DNA of 64,000 bases from Paracidovorax avenae (GCF_040892545.1 NZ_CP156079.1:1364001-1428000); one strand, 5' to 3'. Shown: positions 1 through 9,304, counted from the first letter of the stretch. A program made the numbers and translations. The notes: a model not told the origin generated them from the letters alone.

Positions 1-531
1 CCGCAGATCAGAGGGCGGCTCCCCTATGAGCAGCAGCGTGCGTCCGGCCGGTGCCAGGGCTTGCAGCAGCGGCGCGAAGCCGCGCAGCCGGTGCATGTCT
101 CCGAGGTAGGCAAAATCGAAATTCGTGCCGGGCGGCGTGCCGGAGTGCGACAGGAAGGCCGCCGGTACGCCCATGTCGCGGTATTCGAACGGAATCCCGT
201 CGCTGAACCCGAGCCGTTGGCGCACCCAGGCGTTCTGGAAGATCCGGTAATCCGGGGTGGGCTGGCGCCATGACTTGATCCTGTCCTTGAGCCAGGCGCA
301 GGGCGGCACCGATGCCGACGCGTATTCATGCACGTGGAATGCCCCGGAATGGCGCCGGGCGTCGGCCGGGGGCACGAGTCCGCAGATCCACCACAGTACC
401 TCGGCATCGCCGGGTACCGTGTCGGGATGGCTGTGCAGCACGGCCTGGTGTCCGGATTGCTGCAGGAATGCGGAGTACGCCCCCAGTTCCGGCAGGTAGG
501 CTTGCCCGGAATGGATGAAATGGATCAGCAT
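1..531 (-). CDS. Glycosyltransferase-like protein, 3' end outside window
   Basis: An open frame of 177 codons reads from ATG at 531 to the window edge without a stop, so the C-terminal part is missing. The N terminus MLIHFIHSGQAYLPELGAYS resembles the first strand of GT-B glycosyltransferases, and the fragment contains no recognisable catalytic motif because the donor-binding half lies outside. The start overlaps the stop of the upstream glycosyltransferase by 7 bases (ATGCTGA), which suggests translational coupling in one exopolysaccharide or capsule operon. Family membership is inferred mainly from context; it could be another cell-surface carbohydrate enzyme. Confidence 0.6.
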   Translation of the reverse strand, partial: MLIHFIHSGQAYLPELGAYSAFLQQSGHQAVLHSHPDTVPGDAEVLWWICGLVPPADARRHSGAFHVHEYASASVPPCAWLKDRIKSWRQPTPDYRIFQNAWVRQRLGFSDGIPFEYRDMGVPAAFLSHSGTPPGTNFDFAYLGDMHRLRGFAPLLQALAPAGRTLLLIGEPPSDLR

Positions 532-1571
532 CGTCCGGATGCCTCCCGCAGCACCGACTGCCACCCCGCCAGGAAGTCCGCATGCCGGTACTGCTCCAGA
601 ATGCGCTGCAGATCCGCCTGCACGGTCGCGGCGGGCACTCGCAGCGTGGCGAGCACGGCATCGGCCAGGGCCTGCGCCGAGCTCTCGCGCGCGAGCAGGT
701 AAGGTGCGTGGTCCTGCAGCATTTCCTGCAGGGCCGGTATGGGTACGCCGACGCAGGGCACCCCCATCGACAGCGATTCCAGCGCGGCCATGGGGCAGCC
801 TTCATAGCGCGAAGCGAGCAGGGTCAGATCCTGTTCGCGGCAAAATCCGGCACTGTCGTCCACATGTCCCAGCCATCGAAGCCGTCCCGCCTGCTGCAGG
901 TCCTTCGAGGCGGTTTCCAGGGCGCCGCGCAAAGGCCCGTCGCCTGCCAACGACAGGTGGAATTCGGGAGGCAGCCTGCGCAGGGTCTCCAGGAGCAACT
1001 GCGGGTTTTTTTCGACGGACAGGCGCCCCATGTAGCCCATGCGTACGGGGCCGTGTCTTCCCATGGCCAGTGCCGACTGCGCAGGGGCGGAGGACGGCGG
1101 GGCCGGGTTGTGCACGACGCGCAGCACGGGAGATCTCCGGCTGCCACCCCCCATGAACCGCTGGAACGCCGCTTGCGATGCTCCGGAGACGAACACGCAA
1201 TGCGAGACACGCCCGTAGAGCCAGCGCAGCCACGCCTGCTTTCCGGCTCCGGCGCGGGCCTGCGCCAGCACCGTATCCACCGGCCCGTGCACCCACACCA
1301 CGGAGCGCCTGCGCGTCGCGAGGCCCAGGGCCCAGGCCACGTAGGCCGGGCGGAAATTGTGCGCGGCGAGCAGCACATCGCTGCGCCGGGCTGCCGCGAG
1401 CAGGGCCGCCCCCCTCTGCGGCGCGGCATGCTGGATGTCCACCGGCCAGCCCGCAGCGCGCAACCCTTCGACCAGCGTCCGGGTGACCGTCGCGACACCT
1501 CCTGCCTCCGGTGCGTCGTGCAGCAGGCAGATGCGCGGGGGTGTGCGAGTGCCTGGGGATAATCGGGACAT
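525..1571 (-). CDS. GT4-type glycosyltransferase
   Basis: A 348-residue GT-B retaining glycosyltransferase, probably adding a sugar to a surface polysaccharide repeat unit at the cytoplasmic face of the membrane. The glycine-rich acceptor-domain start is seen as LLHDAPEAGGVATVTR (about residues 16-31). The donor domain begins with GYMGRLSVEKNP (179-190), followed by LAGDGPL (208-214). The E-x7-E nucleotide-sugar motif lies in YEGCPMAALE, with Glu257 and Glu265. No signal peptide or membrane segment is visible. Its ATG shares the tetramer CATG with the start of the divergent methyltransferase gene, so one of the two starts may be further inside. Donor and acceptor sugars cannot be told from sequence. 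Confidence 0.85.
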   Translation of the reverse strand: MSRLSPGTRTPPRICLLHDAPEAGGVATVTRTLVEGLRAAGWPVDIQHAAPQRGAALLAAARRSDVLLAAHNFRPAYVAWALGLATRRRSVVWVHGPVDTVLAQARAGAGKQAWLRWLYGRVSHCVFVSGASQAAFQRFMGGGSRRSPVLRVVHNPAPPSSAPAQSALAMGRHGPVRMGYMGRLSVEKNPQLLLETLRRLPPEFHLSLAGDGPLRGALETASKDLQQAGRLRWLGHVDDSAGFCREQDLTLLASRYEGCPMAALESLSMGVPCVGVPIPALQEMLQDHAPYLLARESSAQALADAVLATLRVPAATVQADLQRILEQYRHADFLAGWQSVLREASGRC

Positions 1572-2280
1572 GGATGCAATCTCCGGATACTTATCGGGCG
1601 AAGACTTCGATGACGACTATCGCTATCGGCCCCGGATGGCCTTCGCTTCGCTGGCGCGCGGCGACCTGCTCGAACAATGGTGTGCCGGGCGATCGGTTCT
1701 GCATGTGGGGTTTGCCGATCACCAGCCGCTGATCGCCGCGCGGGTGGCCGATGGCGGCTGGCTGCATGCGCGCCTGAGCCGCAGCGCGCGCCAGTGCCAT
1801 GGCATCGATATCAACCGGCAGGCGGTGGAGGCGGCCCGGCTCCTCGGATTCCAGCATGTGCACGCGCTGGACATCCACGCCGCGGATTCCGAAGGCTTCC
1901 TGCGGGGACTCGGTGTGGATCTCGTCATGGTTCCCGATGTGCTCGAGCATCTGGGCGATCCCGCGGCGTTCATGGCGCGGCTCGCGCAGATTTTTCCCGC
2001 CGCGGATTTCGTGGTGTCCGTGCCGAACGGACTTGCATTGCGCAATGCGGTGAACATGCTGGGCGGCGTCGAGCGCGTCAACACCGATCACCGGGCCTGG
2101 TTCTCGCCCTACACCCTGAGCAAGGTGCTGGCCGATGCCGGCCTGAGTGTCGAGGAGTTGCGCGGGTGCATGGTCAGTCCGGCAGGCAGCCTCAAGGGGC
2201 GCCTGCTGCGGGGCCTCGTGCGCCGGCGGCCGCTGGGAGCGGACGTGCTGGTCGCACGCGCGCGGGTGGGGATGTCCTGA
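1570..2280 (+). CDS. Class I SAM-dependent methyltransferase
   Basis: A 236-residue protein with a Rossmann-type methyltransferase fold. VLHVGFADH is a modified SAM-binding motif I, GIDINRQAVEAARLLGF the acidic-end strand of motif II, and DLVMVPDVLEHLGDPAAFM the post-motif typical of UbiG/UbiE-like and polysaccharide-associated methyltransferases. The start chosen is ATG 1570; an internal ATG at 1636 (MAFASLARGD) is an alternative. It stands alone on the plus strand inside a minus-strand glycosyltransferase cluster, with its stop 10 bp from the convergent sugar transferase stop, so it may modify the same polysaccharide. The substrate is unknown. Confidence 0.75.
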   Translation: MDAISGYLSGEDFDDDYRYRPRMAFASLARGDLLEQWCAGRSVLHVGFADHQPLIAARVADGGWLHARLSRSARQCHGIDINRQAVEAARLLGFQHVHALDIHAADSEGFLRGLGVDLVMVPDVLEHLGDPAAFMARLAQIFPAADFVVSVPNGLALRNAVNMLGGVERVNTDHRAWFSPYTLSKVLADAGLSVEELRGCMVSPAGSLKGRLLRGLVRRRPLGADVLVARARVGMS

Positions 2281-2290
2281 CGCCACGCTG

Positions 2291-3601
2291 CTACCGGGAG
2301 CCGAATCCGCTGGCCACGATGCGCAGGGTCTTCCAGGCGATCAGCAGATCCAGTGCCACGGAATAGTGCGCGACGTAGTAGAGGTCGTAACTGAGCTTGA
2401 TGGCGGTCAGCTCCTCGCTGTCCGCGTAGCCCTGCTGTACCTGCGCCCAGCCGGTCAGGCCGGGACGCACCAGGTGGCGGTAGGGGTAGGCGGGGATGCG
2501 TTCCGCGAAGCTGTGCACGAATTCCGCCTGTTCGGGCCGCGGGCCGATCAGGCTCATGTCGCCCCGCAGGACGTTCCACAACTGGGGAAGCTCGTCGAGG
2601 CGGGTGCGGCGTATGAAGCGACCCACCGGCGTGATGCGATCGTCGTTGGGCTGCGCGAAACGCGCGCCCTGCTCCGCTGGCGCATGGCGCATGCTGCGCA
2701 GCTTCCAGATGCAGAACTCGCGCCCGTTGCGGCCCACGCGCAACTGCGAGAAGAGCATGGGGCCCGCGGAATCCAGCTTCACAGCCACGCCCGCGGCCAG
2801 GCACAGGGGAAGCCAAAGCGGCAGTGTGGCCAGCGTGACGGCCAGGTCCACCATGCGCTTGATCGTGTCGTAGGCCGGGTTGCCGTCCAGCGTCCACAGA
2901 TCCTGTGCATGGTTTTCAGGCAGCACCATCCGGCCGCTCAGCAGTTCGGCCACCGCTTCGACACTGTAGAGGCGGATGTGCTGCAGCCGCAAACCGCTGA
3001 TTTTCCGATCGCGGGCCGCGTGGGAGGGGGCATGCCGGTCCAGCACCACGCCCGCCCAGCCCCAGGCGGTCGCGTCGTCGAGACCCCGTTCCGGCCAGGG
3101 TACGAGCATGATGTCCTTTCTGCGAGCTTCGTCTGCGCCGGGACCCAGGAGCGCCTGCAGGCGCTGCGGGACCGTATCGTCCAGACAGATCAGGCACAGT
3201 CCGTGCCGGCGCAGGTCGCGCCAATGGCCGGCCAGGAACCAGGCCAGCGACAGCAGGTACGACAGCAACACGGCTCCCCGGGAATAGGGGCGCTGCAGCA
3301 GCGCAAAGCCGAGCGGAGCCGCCAGGTACGGCACGGCCGTCGCCACGAAGAGGAAGCTCCTGCCCTCGAAACGCGGGAGGTGGGCGCCGCTGTACAGCCA
3401 GTAGGATGCGATGGCGTAGGGGATGGCGCACCACAGGACGGTTGCGGGGAACTGGTAGGTCGCCCAGCCGCGGCGCTGCAGTTCCAGACCGGTCAGATAG
3501 GCTGCGAGCAGCATGACCGTTCCCGCCAGCGACCAGCGCAGCACCGCGCCTTGCCTGTGCGCCGTGGAAGATCCGAGTTCGCGGTGGGGAATGCTGTTCA
3601 T
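2291..3601 (-). CDS. Polyprenyl-phosphate sugar-1-phosphate transferase (exopolysaccharide priming)
   Basis: A 436-residue integral membrane protein of the WbaP/WcaJ (bacterial sugar transferase) family. It starts polysaccharide assembly by moving a sugar phosphate from a nucleotide sugar to undecaprenyl phosphate. The N-terminal half holds four hydrophobic segments (about residues 25-41, 53-71, 83-103, 110-125). The C-terminal catalytic domain starts with KRMVDLAVTLATLPLWLPLC, a membrane re-entrant helix, and contains the hallmark stretches FCIWKLRSM, RRTRLDELPQLWNVLRGDMS, LIGPRPE and RPGLTGWAQV. The upstream glycosyltransferase ends only 5 bp before this start, so both are one transcript. 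Sugar specificity (glucose, galactose or other) cannot be decided. Confidence 0.9.
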   Translation of the reverse strand: MNSIPHRELGSSTAHRQGAVLRWSLAGTVMLLAAYLTGLELQRRGWATYQFPATVLWCAIPYAIASYWLYSGAHLPRFEGRSFLFVATAVPYLAAPLGFALLQRPYSRGAVLLSYLLSLAWFLAGHWRDLRRHGLCLICLDDTVPQRLQALLGPGADEARRKDIMLVPWPERGLDDATAWGWAGVVLDRHAPSHAARDRKISGLRLQHIRLYSVEAVAELLSGRMVLPENHAQDLWTLDGNPAYDTIKRMVDLAVTLATLPLWLPLCLAAGVAVKLDSAGPMLFSQLRVGRNGREFCIWKLRSMRHAPAEQGARFAQPNDDRITPVGRFIRRTRLDELPQLWNVLRGDMSLIGPRPEQAEFVHSFAERIPAYPYRHLVRPGLTGWAQVQQGYADSEELTAIKLSYDLYYVAHYSVALDLLIAWKTLRIVASGFGSR

Positions 3602-3606
3602 GCGAT

Positions 3607-4728
3607 TCAGGAGCGGGGATGCCGCAGGGCAGCGGCATAGACGTCGCGCACTGCAGACGCCATGCGCTCGGCGGTGTAGTGCCGTTCGTAGCGCTGCCGG
3701 GCGGCAGCGCCGAGCCGGGCGCGCAGCGCGGGGGACTCTACCAATTGTCGCAGTGCAGTGGCGAGGGCTTCCGGGTCCGCGGGCACGAGCAGGGCGTGCC
3801 CGGGTTCGGGCAGCAGCTCCCGCACGCCGGGCAGATCACTGGCCACGATCGCCATGCCCGCACGCATCGCCTCGATGAGCGAGATGGGCAATCCTTCATG
3901 GTCCGACATGAGCACGAATATCCCGTGGCGTGCGAGCTGGTCGGGTACATCGTCCACGTCGCCCTTGAAATCGACCGACGACTGCAGGCCGAGCCGGGCT
4001 GCCAGCGCTTCGTGCGCCGGCCTGTCGGGGCCGTCCCCGATGAGGGTGGCGTAGCAGTCCTGTCCGGTCGTGTCCCTCAGCCGGGCCAGGGCATGCAGCA
4101 GCAGGTCGTGCCGCTTCGGCGGGGCCATGCGGGCGACCATGGCGATCGAAGTGCTTTCGCGCTTCGATGCCGTGGCATCGGACGGTGCGGCGATGTCGTC
4201 AACGCCATTCACGACAGTGTCCAGGCGTCCGACCGGCAGCGGCAGGCTGCGCGCAAGGGCACGCTCGTGCTCCGAGACGCACACCATGCGTCGGGTGAGC
4301 GGGGCCAGCAGCGCCTCGGTGGTCCAGGCCATCGCCCGGCGCGGCCAGGCATTGCCGGCCTTGAATGCGAAGCCGTGCACGGTATAGACGACGGGAACAC
4401 CCGACAGCGCTCCAGCGAGACGCGCTACCACGCCCGCCATGGCGCTGTGGGCGTGCAGCAGGTCCGGGGACTCCGTTCGCACGATGCGGAGCAGATCGCG
4501 CGTGGCCCGCAGGAGGCGGACCGGTCGCAACCCGTTGTCCAGCACGGGAATGCCGTGCACCCGCAGGCCCAGCGTTTCCAGATCCCTTCCCAGCGGGGAG
4601 CGCGGGCCGGCCCCGCCGATGGCGGCCTGCACGGCCACACCCTGCTTGGAGAGCGCGGCGCACAATGTGCGCACGTGGCTCTGCGCTCCTCCCGTTTCGC
4701 CTTTGGTGATGACCTGCAGGGCTTTCAC
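3607..4728 (-). CDS. GT4-family glycosyltransferase
   Basis: A 373-residue GT-B glycosyltransferase. Residues 1-20 (KALQVITKGETGGAQSHVR) match the N-terminal glycine-rich acceptor domain of the family. HSAMAGVVARLAGALSGVPV and VVYTVHG follow, then the hinge VVNGVDD. The donor domain has VARMAPPKRHD, LIGDGPDRP and the E-x7-E element HEGLPISLIEAM. It lies immediately upstream of the priming sugar transferase gene (5 bp gap) and is therefore likely to act on the lipid-linked intermediate of the same polysaccharide. The protein appears soluble or peripheral. Sugar donor unknown. Confidence 0.88.
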   Translation of the reverse strand: MKALQVITKGETGGAQSHVRTLCAALSKQGVAVQAAIGGAGPRSPLGRDLETLGLRVHGIPVLDNGLRPVRLLRATRDLLRIVRTESPDLLHAHSAMAGVVARLAGALSGVPVVYTVHGFAFKAGNAWPRRAMAWTTEALLAPLTRRMVCVSEHERALARSLPLPVGRLDTVVNGVDDIAAPSDATASKRESTSIAMVARMAPPKRHDLLLHALARLRDTTGQDCYATLIGDGPDRPAHEALAARLGLQSSVDFKGDVDDVPDQLARHGIFVLMSDHEGLPISLIEAMRAGMAIVASDLPGVRELLPEPGHALLVPADPEALATALRQLVESPALRARLGAAARQRYERHYTAERMASAVRDVYAAALRHPRS

Positions 4729-4771
4729 GGCGTGCGCATGCCGGGCGCTGGCCGAATGGCGCGGAGCCTGC

Positions 4772-5440
4772 TCATGGCGCGATGCCCGTGCGGTCCAGCA
4801 CGTCGCCCACGAGCTCGAGCCGCAGCAACGGGCTGTCGAGCTGCATGAGCTGCTGCTTCAGGTCGATCGGCACCGGCAGCAGCTCGCACCAGCGGTTGGC
4901 CACCCAGCCGCAGTCGTCCAGCTGGGCGGCGCTGGGCAGGGACAGGCTGGCGTCGTCGGGGTTGCGGTCGCGCAGGCGTGCCAGCACCTGTTCCAGGGCC
5001 GCCGCGGCCTTGCGCAGGTCCGGTGGCACGGGCACGGCCACGTCCGGCGGCAACTGCTCGATGTCGGCGATCCAGAGACCGTGCGGCAGCAACTGGCGGC
5101 GCACGATGCGGAACCGCTCCGACCCCTGGGCTTTCATGGCGATGAGCCCGGGGTGGGAATCGTCGAGTTCCGAGATGGCCGCCAGCGTGCCCACGTCGTG
5201 GAATTTCTCGGGCGCCGCGCCGGCCTGGCGCACCTCGTGGCCGTCCGTGAGGGCCACCACGCCGAAGGGTGCGCCGGCCTGGCGGCATTTGCGCACCATG
5301 TCCAGGTAGCGCACTTCGAACACCCGCAGGGCCAGCAGGCCGCCCGGGAAGAGCACCGTGCCCAGGGGGAACAGCGGCAGCGAACTGAGCGTGAGCGGCG
5401 CCTGGGGCGGGGGCTCGTGGGGAGGTGGGGCGAAGGTCAT
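4772..5440 (-). CDS. LON substrate-binding domain protein (no protease domain)
   Basis: A 222-residue protein consisting almost only of the LON N-terminal (substrate-recognition) fold: LPLFPLGTVLFPGGLLALRVFEVRYLDMV near residues 20-50 is the family signature. There is no AAA ATPase and no Ser-Lys peptidase domain, so it is not a Lon protease; stand-alone LON-domain proteins of about 200 residues are widespread in proteobacteria and have no settled function. It is divergent from the YggT gene across a 74-bp gap and sits 43 bp upstream of the glycosyltransferase on the same strand, so weak co-transcription with the polysaccharide genes is possible. Confidence 0.85.
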   Translation of the reverse strand: MTFAPPPHEPPPQAPLTLSSLPLFPLGTVLFPGGLLALRVFEVRYLDMVRKCRQAGAPFGVVALTDGHEVRQAGAAPEKFHDVGTLAAISELDDSHPGLIAMKAQGSERFRIVRRQLLPHGLWIADIEQLPPDVAVPVPPDLRKAAAALEQVLARLRDRNPDDASLSLPSAAQLDDCGWVANRWCELLPVPIDLKQQLMQLDSPLLRLELVGDVLDRTGIAP

Positions 5441-5514
5441 GGGCGGGGCCTGTACGGCCCGCTATCATCCCACGGCGAACGGGCCCGCGACGGGCCCGCC
5501 TATGACGAGGTCCC

Positions 5515-6063
5515 ATGCTCTTCCAGATTGCTTCTTTCCTGCTGGACGTGATCGGCGGCCTGCTCACCGGCGCCTGCCTGCTGCGCCTGTACATGCAGGC
5601 GCAGCGCGTTCCCTTTTCCAACCCGGTCGGCCGGCTGGTCTTCGCCCTCAGCGACTGGCTGGTGATGCCGCTGCGCCGCATCATCCCGCCCACCGGCCGC
5701 TGGGACTGGTCCAGCTTCGTGGCGGGGCTGTTGATCCAGCTGGCGCAGTACCTGCTGCTGTGGCTGCTGCTCGGCGGCCTGCTGGGCCTGGCCTGGCTGC
5801 CCTGGATGGCCCTCTTCGGACTGGCGCGTGTGGCGGTCTCCGGGATGATGGGCCTGCTCATCGTCGGCGCGATCCTTTCCTGGGTGCAGACGCGCTCGCC
5901 GATCGCGGATGTCATCGGGCGCCTCTGCGACCCGATCCTGCGGCCCCTGCGCCGCGTGGTTCCCCTGCTGGGCGGGGGGGATCTTTCGCCGCTCGTGGCC
6001 ATCGTCCTGCTGCAGGTGGTGATGATCGTGCTGGGCCACCTGCAGGGCGCCGTGATGCGATAG
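5515..6063 (+). CDS. YggT family integral membrane protein
   Basis: A 182-residue very hydrophobic protein with two YGGT repeats. The first is about residues 5-65 (FLLDVIGGLLTGACLLRLYM... NPVGRLVFALSDWLVMPLRR) and the second about residues 105-160 (ILSWVQTRSPIADVIGRLCD, PILRPLRRVVPLLGGGD). Each repeat pairs membrane helices with a conserved P-L-R-R segment. The family occurs in bacteria and plastids and is linked to membrane organisation or cytochrome assembly; its bacterial role is not settled. A TATCAT box at about 5474 upstream could be its -10. Transcription ends at the strong hairpin just after the stop. Confidence 0.88.
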   Translation: MLFQIASFLLDVIGGLLTGACLLRLYMQAQRVPFSNPVGRLVFALSDWLVMPLRRIIPPTGRWDWSSFVAGLLIQLAQYLLLWLLLGGLLGLAWLPWMALFGLARVAVSGMMGLLIVGAILSWVQTRSPIADVIGRLCDPILRPLRRVVPLLGGGDLSPLVAIVLLQVVMIVLGHLQGAVMR

Positions 6064-6067
6064 GCGC

Positions 6068-6111
6068 AAAAAAAGCCGCCGCACCCTTTCCGGGGCCGGC
6101 GGCTTTTTTTT
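6068..6111. terminator. Bidirectional intrinsic terminator between yggT-like gene and accD
   Basis: A 14-bp perfect stem (6068-6081 with 6097-6110) has GCCGCCG arms flanked by seven A on the left and at least seven T on the right. It gives a U-tract on both strands and serves both convergent genes. Confidence 0.93.
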
Positions 6112-6125
6112 CGTGTGGCGGTGGC

Positions 6126-6998
6126 TCAGGCGACCGAGTCGGCCGGCAGGCGCTGCAGCATGGCCAGGCTCTTGGCGACGGTATTGCGCAGTTCGCGGCG
6201 GTCGCAGATGAAGTCCACGGCGCCCTTGGTCTGCAGGAACTCGGCCCGCTGGAAGCCTTCTGGAAGCGTCACACGCACGGTGGATTCGATCACGCGCGGG
6301 CCCGCGAAGCCGATGAGCGCCTTGGGCTCGGCGATCACGATGTCGCCCACGAAGGCGAAACCGGCCGAAACCCCGCCCATGGTCGGGTCGGTCAGCACGC
6401 TGATGTAGGGCAGGCCCTTCTTGGCGAGCCGGGTGAGCGCAGCATTCGTCTTGGCCATCTGCATGAGCGACAGCAGGCCTTCCTGCATGCGCGCGCCGCC
6501 GGTGGCGGTGAAGCAGATGAACGGCACCTTCTGCTCGATGGCGGTTTCCACGCCGCGCACGAAGCGCTCGCCCACCACGCTGCCCATGGAGCCGCCCATG
6601 AAATCGAACTCGAAGCAGGCCGCGACGACGTTGATGCTCTTGACCGAGCCGCCCATCACGATCAGCGCGTCGGTCTCGCCGGTGTTCTCCAGCGCTTCCT
6701 TCAGGCGCTCGGTGTACTTGCGGCTGTCCTTGAACTTGAGCGCATCCACCGGCAGCACTTCCTGGCCGATCTCGTAGCGGCCTTCCGGGTCGAGGAAGGC
6801 GTCGAGGCGCGCGCGGGCATTGATGCGGTGGTGGTGGCTGCAATGCGGGCAGACGTTCTGGTTGTGCTCCAGGTCGGTCTTGTAGAGCACGGTCTCGCAG
6901 CTCGGGCACTTGATCCACAGCCCCTCGGGCACCTGGCGGCGCTCCGTCGGGTCGGACTGCTGGATCTTGGACGGCAGAAGTTTTTCGAGCCAGGACAT
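6126..6998 (-). CDS. accD: Acetyl-CoA carboxylase carboxyltransferase subunit beta
   Basis: A 290-residue beta subunit of the carboxyltransferase part of acetyl-CoA carboxylase, which with AccA transfers CO2 from biotin to acetyl-CoA to make malonyl-CoA for fatty acid synthesis. The N-terminal zinc ribbon is complete: Cys31, Cys34, Cys50, Cys53 in CPSC and CPHC. The crotonase-type body contains [12 protein letters not shown] and the oxyanion-hole region [13 protein letters not shown] 6998 is chosen over upstream in-frame codons because [11 protein letters not shown] is the conserved N terminus and a GAGG Shine-Dalgarno precedes it. It is the last gene of the trp-accD block, with an unusual hairpin-rich 180-bp gap before it. 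Confidence 0.97.
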   Translation of the reverse strand: MSWLEKLLPSKIQQSDPTERRQVPEGLWIKCPSCETVLYKTDLEHNQNVCPHCSHHHRINARARLDAFLDPEGRYEIGQEVLPVDALKFKDSRKYTERLKEALENTGETDALIVMGGSVKSINVVAACFEFDFMGGSMGSVVGERFVRGVETAIEQKVPFICFTATGGARMQEGLLSLMQMAKTNAALTRLAKKGLPYISVLTDPTMGGVSAGFAFVGDIVIAEPKALIGFAGPRVIESTVRVTLPEGFQRAEFLQTKGAVDFICDRRELRNTVAKSLAMLQRLPADSVA

Positions 6999-7108
6999 GG
7001 TGTATTCCTCAAAATGAATGGCAGACCGCAGCGCCACAACGTTCAAAACCGGCGCGGCCCAGGCCAGTGGACGCCGTGGGGCCGGCTCCGCCGGCCCACC
7101 GGCGTCGT

Positions 7109-7174
7109 CCCCCTTCCCGCGCAAAGCGCGAGAAAAGGGGGAAGCGGCAAAGCCGCTCAGGGGGATGATCCCTG
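7109..7174. repeat. Cluster of three adjacent hairpins, REP-like
   Basis: Three inverted repeats lie back to back in the trpA-accD gap. The first is CCCCCTT (7109-7115) with AAGGGGG (7135-7141), enclosing CGCGC-AAA-GCGCG. The second is AGCGGC-AAA-GCCGCT (7143-7157). The third is CAGGG (7158-7162) with CCCTG (7170-7174). No T-tract follows. The form suggests an interspersed palindromic element, but only one copy is in this window. Confidence 0.5.
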
Positions 7175-7178
7175 GATT

Positions 7179-8039
7179 CTACGTGTCGAGCGCCTTGCGC
7201 ACCCCCCGCAGGAAGTCGATGGCCAGGGGCACGACCCGCTCGTGGGGCTGATCGTCCAGCAACTGGATGATGCGGCTGCCGATCACCACGGCATCCGCGA
7301 CGCGGCCGATGGCCTGCGCGGTGGCCGCATCGCGGATGCCGAAACCCACGCCGACGGGGATGTGCACATGGCGGCGGATCACCGGCAGCATGGCTTCCAC
7401 GGCCGAGGTGTCGAGGGCGCCCGAGCCGGTCACGCCCTTGAGCGAAACGTAGTACACGTAGCCGCTCGCGACGCGCGCCACCTGCTGCATGCGCTGCTCC
7501 GTGCTGGTGGGCGCCAGCAGGAAGATCAGGTCCATGCCATGCGCGCGCAGCCTGGCGGCGAAGTCCTCGCACTCTTCGGGAGGGTAATCCACGATCAGTA
7601 CCCCGTCCACGCCGGCCTCGGCCGCATCGCGCACGAAGGCGTTGTCTCCGTGGCGCTGGTCGTAGCGTTCCACCGGGTTGGCGTAGCCCATGAGCACCAC
7701 CGGGGTTTTCGTGTTGCGCTGGCGGAACTCGCGCACGTAGCCGAGCACCTGGGCCATGCCCACGCCCAGGGAGAGGGCCTTCTCCCCGGCCTTCTGGATC
7801 ACCGGGCCGTCGGCCATGGGGTCGGAGAACGGCACGCCGAGCTCGATCACATCGGCGCCGGCCTCCACCATGCCGTGCATCAGCGCAGGCGTGATGTCCG
7901 CGAACGGGAAGCCGGCGGTCACGTAGGGGATAAGGGCCTTGCGGCCGCGGGCCTGCAGTTCGGCGAAGGTCGCCGCGATGCGGCCCTGTGCGGGCTCCAT
8001 GGCTGCCACGGGCGCGGAGGTCGTCATGTCGGTGCTCAT
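7179..8039 (-). CDS. trpA: Tryptophan synthase alpha subunit
   Basis: A 286-residue (beta/alpha)8 enzyme cleaving indole-3-glycerol phosphate to indole and glyceraldehyde 3-phosphate; indole is channelled to TrpB. The catalytic pair is visible as Glu66 in [11 protein letters not shown] and Asp77 in PMADGP. The phosphate-binding loop region [17 protein letters not shown] is near residue 240. The start is the ATG at 8039 ([10 protein letters not shown]). It overlaps the trpB stop by 4 bases, so TrpB and TrpA are translationally coupled, as usual for this complex. No leader peptide or TRAP-type site is seen upstream of the trpF-B-A set. Confidence 0.97.
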   Translation of the reverse strand: MSTDMTTSAPVAAMEPAQGRIAATFAELQARGRKALIPYVTAGFPFADITPALMHGMVEAGADVIELGVPFSDPMADGPVIQKAGEKALSLGVGMAQVLGYVREFRQRNTKTPVVLMGYANPVERYDQRHGDNAFVRDAAEAGVDGVLIVDYPPEECEDFAARLRAHGMDLIFLLAPTSTEQRMQQVARVASGYVYYVSLKGVTGSGALDTSAVEAMLPVIRRHVHIPVGVGFGIRDAATAQAIGRVADAVVIGSRIIQLLDDQPHERVVPLAIDFLRGVRKALDT

Positions 8040-9304
8040 GCTGCGGGTCCTCCCTTGACGGCATGGCCCCGCATGGACGGGCGGTCGTAGAAATCCACCC
8101 CCGAGAGATCCGCCACCGTGCCGATGTCCTTGTCGCCACGGCCCGACAGGTTCACGAGGATGGATTGGTCGGTGCGCAGGGTCTTGGCGAGCTGCATCGC
8201 GTAGGCCACGGCATGGCTGGATTCCAGCGCCGGGATGATGCCCTCGGTGCGGCAGAGGTAGTGGAAGGCGTCGAGCGCTTCCCTGTCGGTGATGCCCACG
8301 TACTCGGCGCGGCCAATCTCCTGCAGCCAGGCATGCTCGGGCCCGACGCCGGGATAGTCCAGGCCGGCGCTGATGCTGTGGGTCTCGGTGATCTGGCCGT
8401 TCTCGTCCTGCAGGATGAAGGTGCGGTTCCCGTGCAGCACGCCCGCGCTGCCGCGCTGCAGCGATGCCGAATGCTTGCCGCTGTCCAGCCCCTCGCCGGC
8501 AGCCTCCACGCCGATGAGGCGCGTCTTCTCGTGCGGGATGTAGGGATGGAAGATGCCCATGGCATTGCTGCCGCCGCCCACGCAGGCGATCACCGCGTCG
8601 GGGTGCTCGGCGGCGATGCGCTGCTCGGCCAGCATGCCGGGCATCTGCGCGAGGCATTCGGTGCCGATCACGCTCTGGAAGTCGCGCACCATCATGGGAT
8701 AGGGATGCGGCCCTGCCACCGTGCCGATGATGTAGAAGGTGTTGTCCACGTTTGCGACCCAGTCGCGCATGGCCTCGTTGAGCGCGTCCTTGAGCGTGCG
8801 GCTGCCCGAATCAACGGGCACCACGGTGGCGCCCAGCAGTTTCATGCGATAGACGTTCGGGCTCTGGCGCTTCACGTCTTCCGCGCCCATGTACACCACG
8901 CATTCGAGACCATAGCGCGCGCAGATGGTGGCCGTGGCCACGCCGTGCTGGCCTGCACCGGTCTCGGCGATCACGCGCGGCTTGCCCATGCGGCGGGCGA
9001 GCATGGCCTGGCCGATCACGTTGTTGATCTTGTGCGCGCCCGTGTGGTTGAGGTCTTCCCGCTTGAGGAAGATCTGCGCGCCACCCATCTCGCGGCTCAT
9101 GCGCGCGGCATGGTAGACGGGCGAGGGCCGGCCCACGAAGTGCGCGAGTTCGCTGTGGAATTCCTTCAGGAAGTCCGGGTCGTTCTGGTAGCGCGCATAC
9201 GCCTCGCGCAGTTCGGTGAGGGCATGCGTGAGCGTCTCGCTCGCGAAACTGCCGCCATAGCGGCCGAAGTGGCCCGAAGCGTCGGGCTGTTGGTAGGAAA
9301 GCAT
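8036..9304 (-). CDS. trpB: Tryptophan synthase beta subunit
   Basis: A 422-residue PLP enzyme that condenses indole with serine to give tryptophan. The Schiff-base lysine is Lys92 in [10 protein letters not shown], and the PLP phosphate loop is [10 protein letters not shown] near residues 235-245. LSGRGDKD near the C terminus is also conserved. The start chosen is ATG 9304; an in-frame TTG one codon upstream is less likely because ATG overlaps the trpF stop as TGATG. Length is normal for the short TrpB1 type. Confidence 0.97.
   Translation of the reverse strand: MLSYQQPDASGHFGRYGGSFASETLTHALTELREAYARYQNDPDFLKEFHSELAHFVGRPSPVYHAARMSREMGGAQIFLKREDLNHTGAHKINNVIGQAMLARRMGKPRVIAETGAGQHGVATATICARYGLECVVYMGAEDVKRQSPNVYRMKLLGATVVPVDSGSRTLKDALNEAMRDWVANVDNTFYIIGTVAGPHPYPMMVRDFQSVIGTECLAQMPGMLAEQRIAAEHPDAVIACVGGGSNAMGIFHPYIPHEKTRLIGVEAAGEGLDSGKHSASLQRGSAGVLHGNRTFILQDENGQITETHSISAGLDYPGVGPEHAWLQEIGRAEYVGITDREALDAFHYLCRTEGIIPALESSHAVAYAMQLAKTLRTDQSILVNLSGRGDKDIGTVADLSGVDFYDRPSMRGHAVKGGPAA

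Noticed and set aside
4772..5440. Truncated Lon protease
   Set aside because: A single intact LON domain with normal start and stop and no remnant of ATPase or peptidase sequence nearby; stand-alone LON-domain proteins are common.
6999..7124. N-terminal extension of AccD
   Set aside because: The extension runs through the hairpin cluster and is not found in the AccD family; ATG 6998 has a good ribosome site and the conserved MSWLEKL start.
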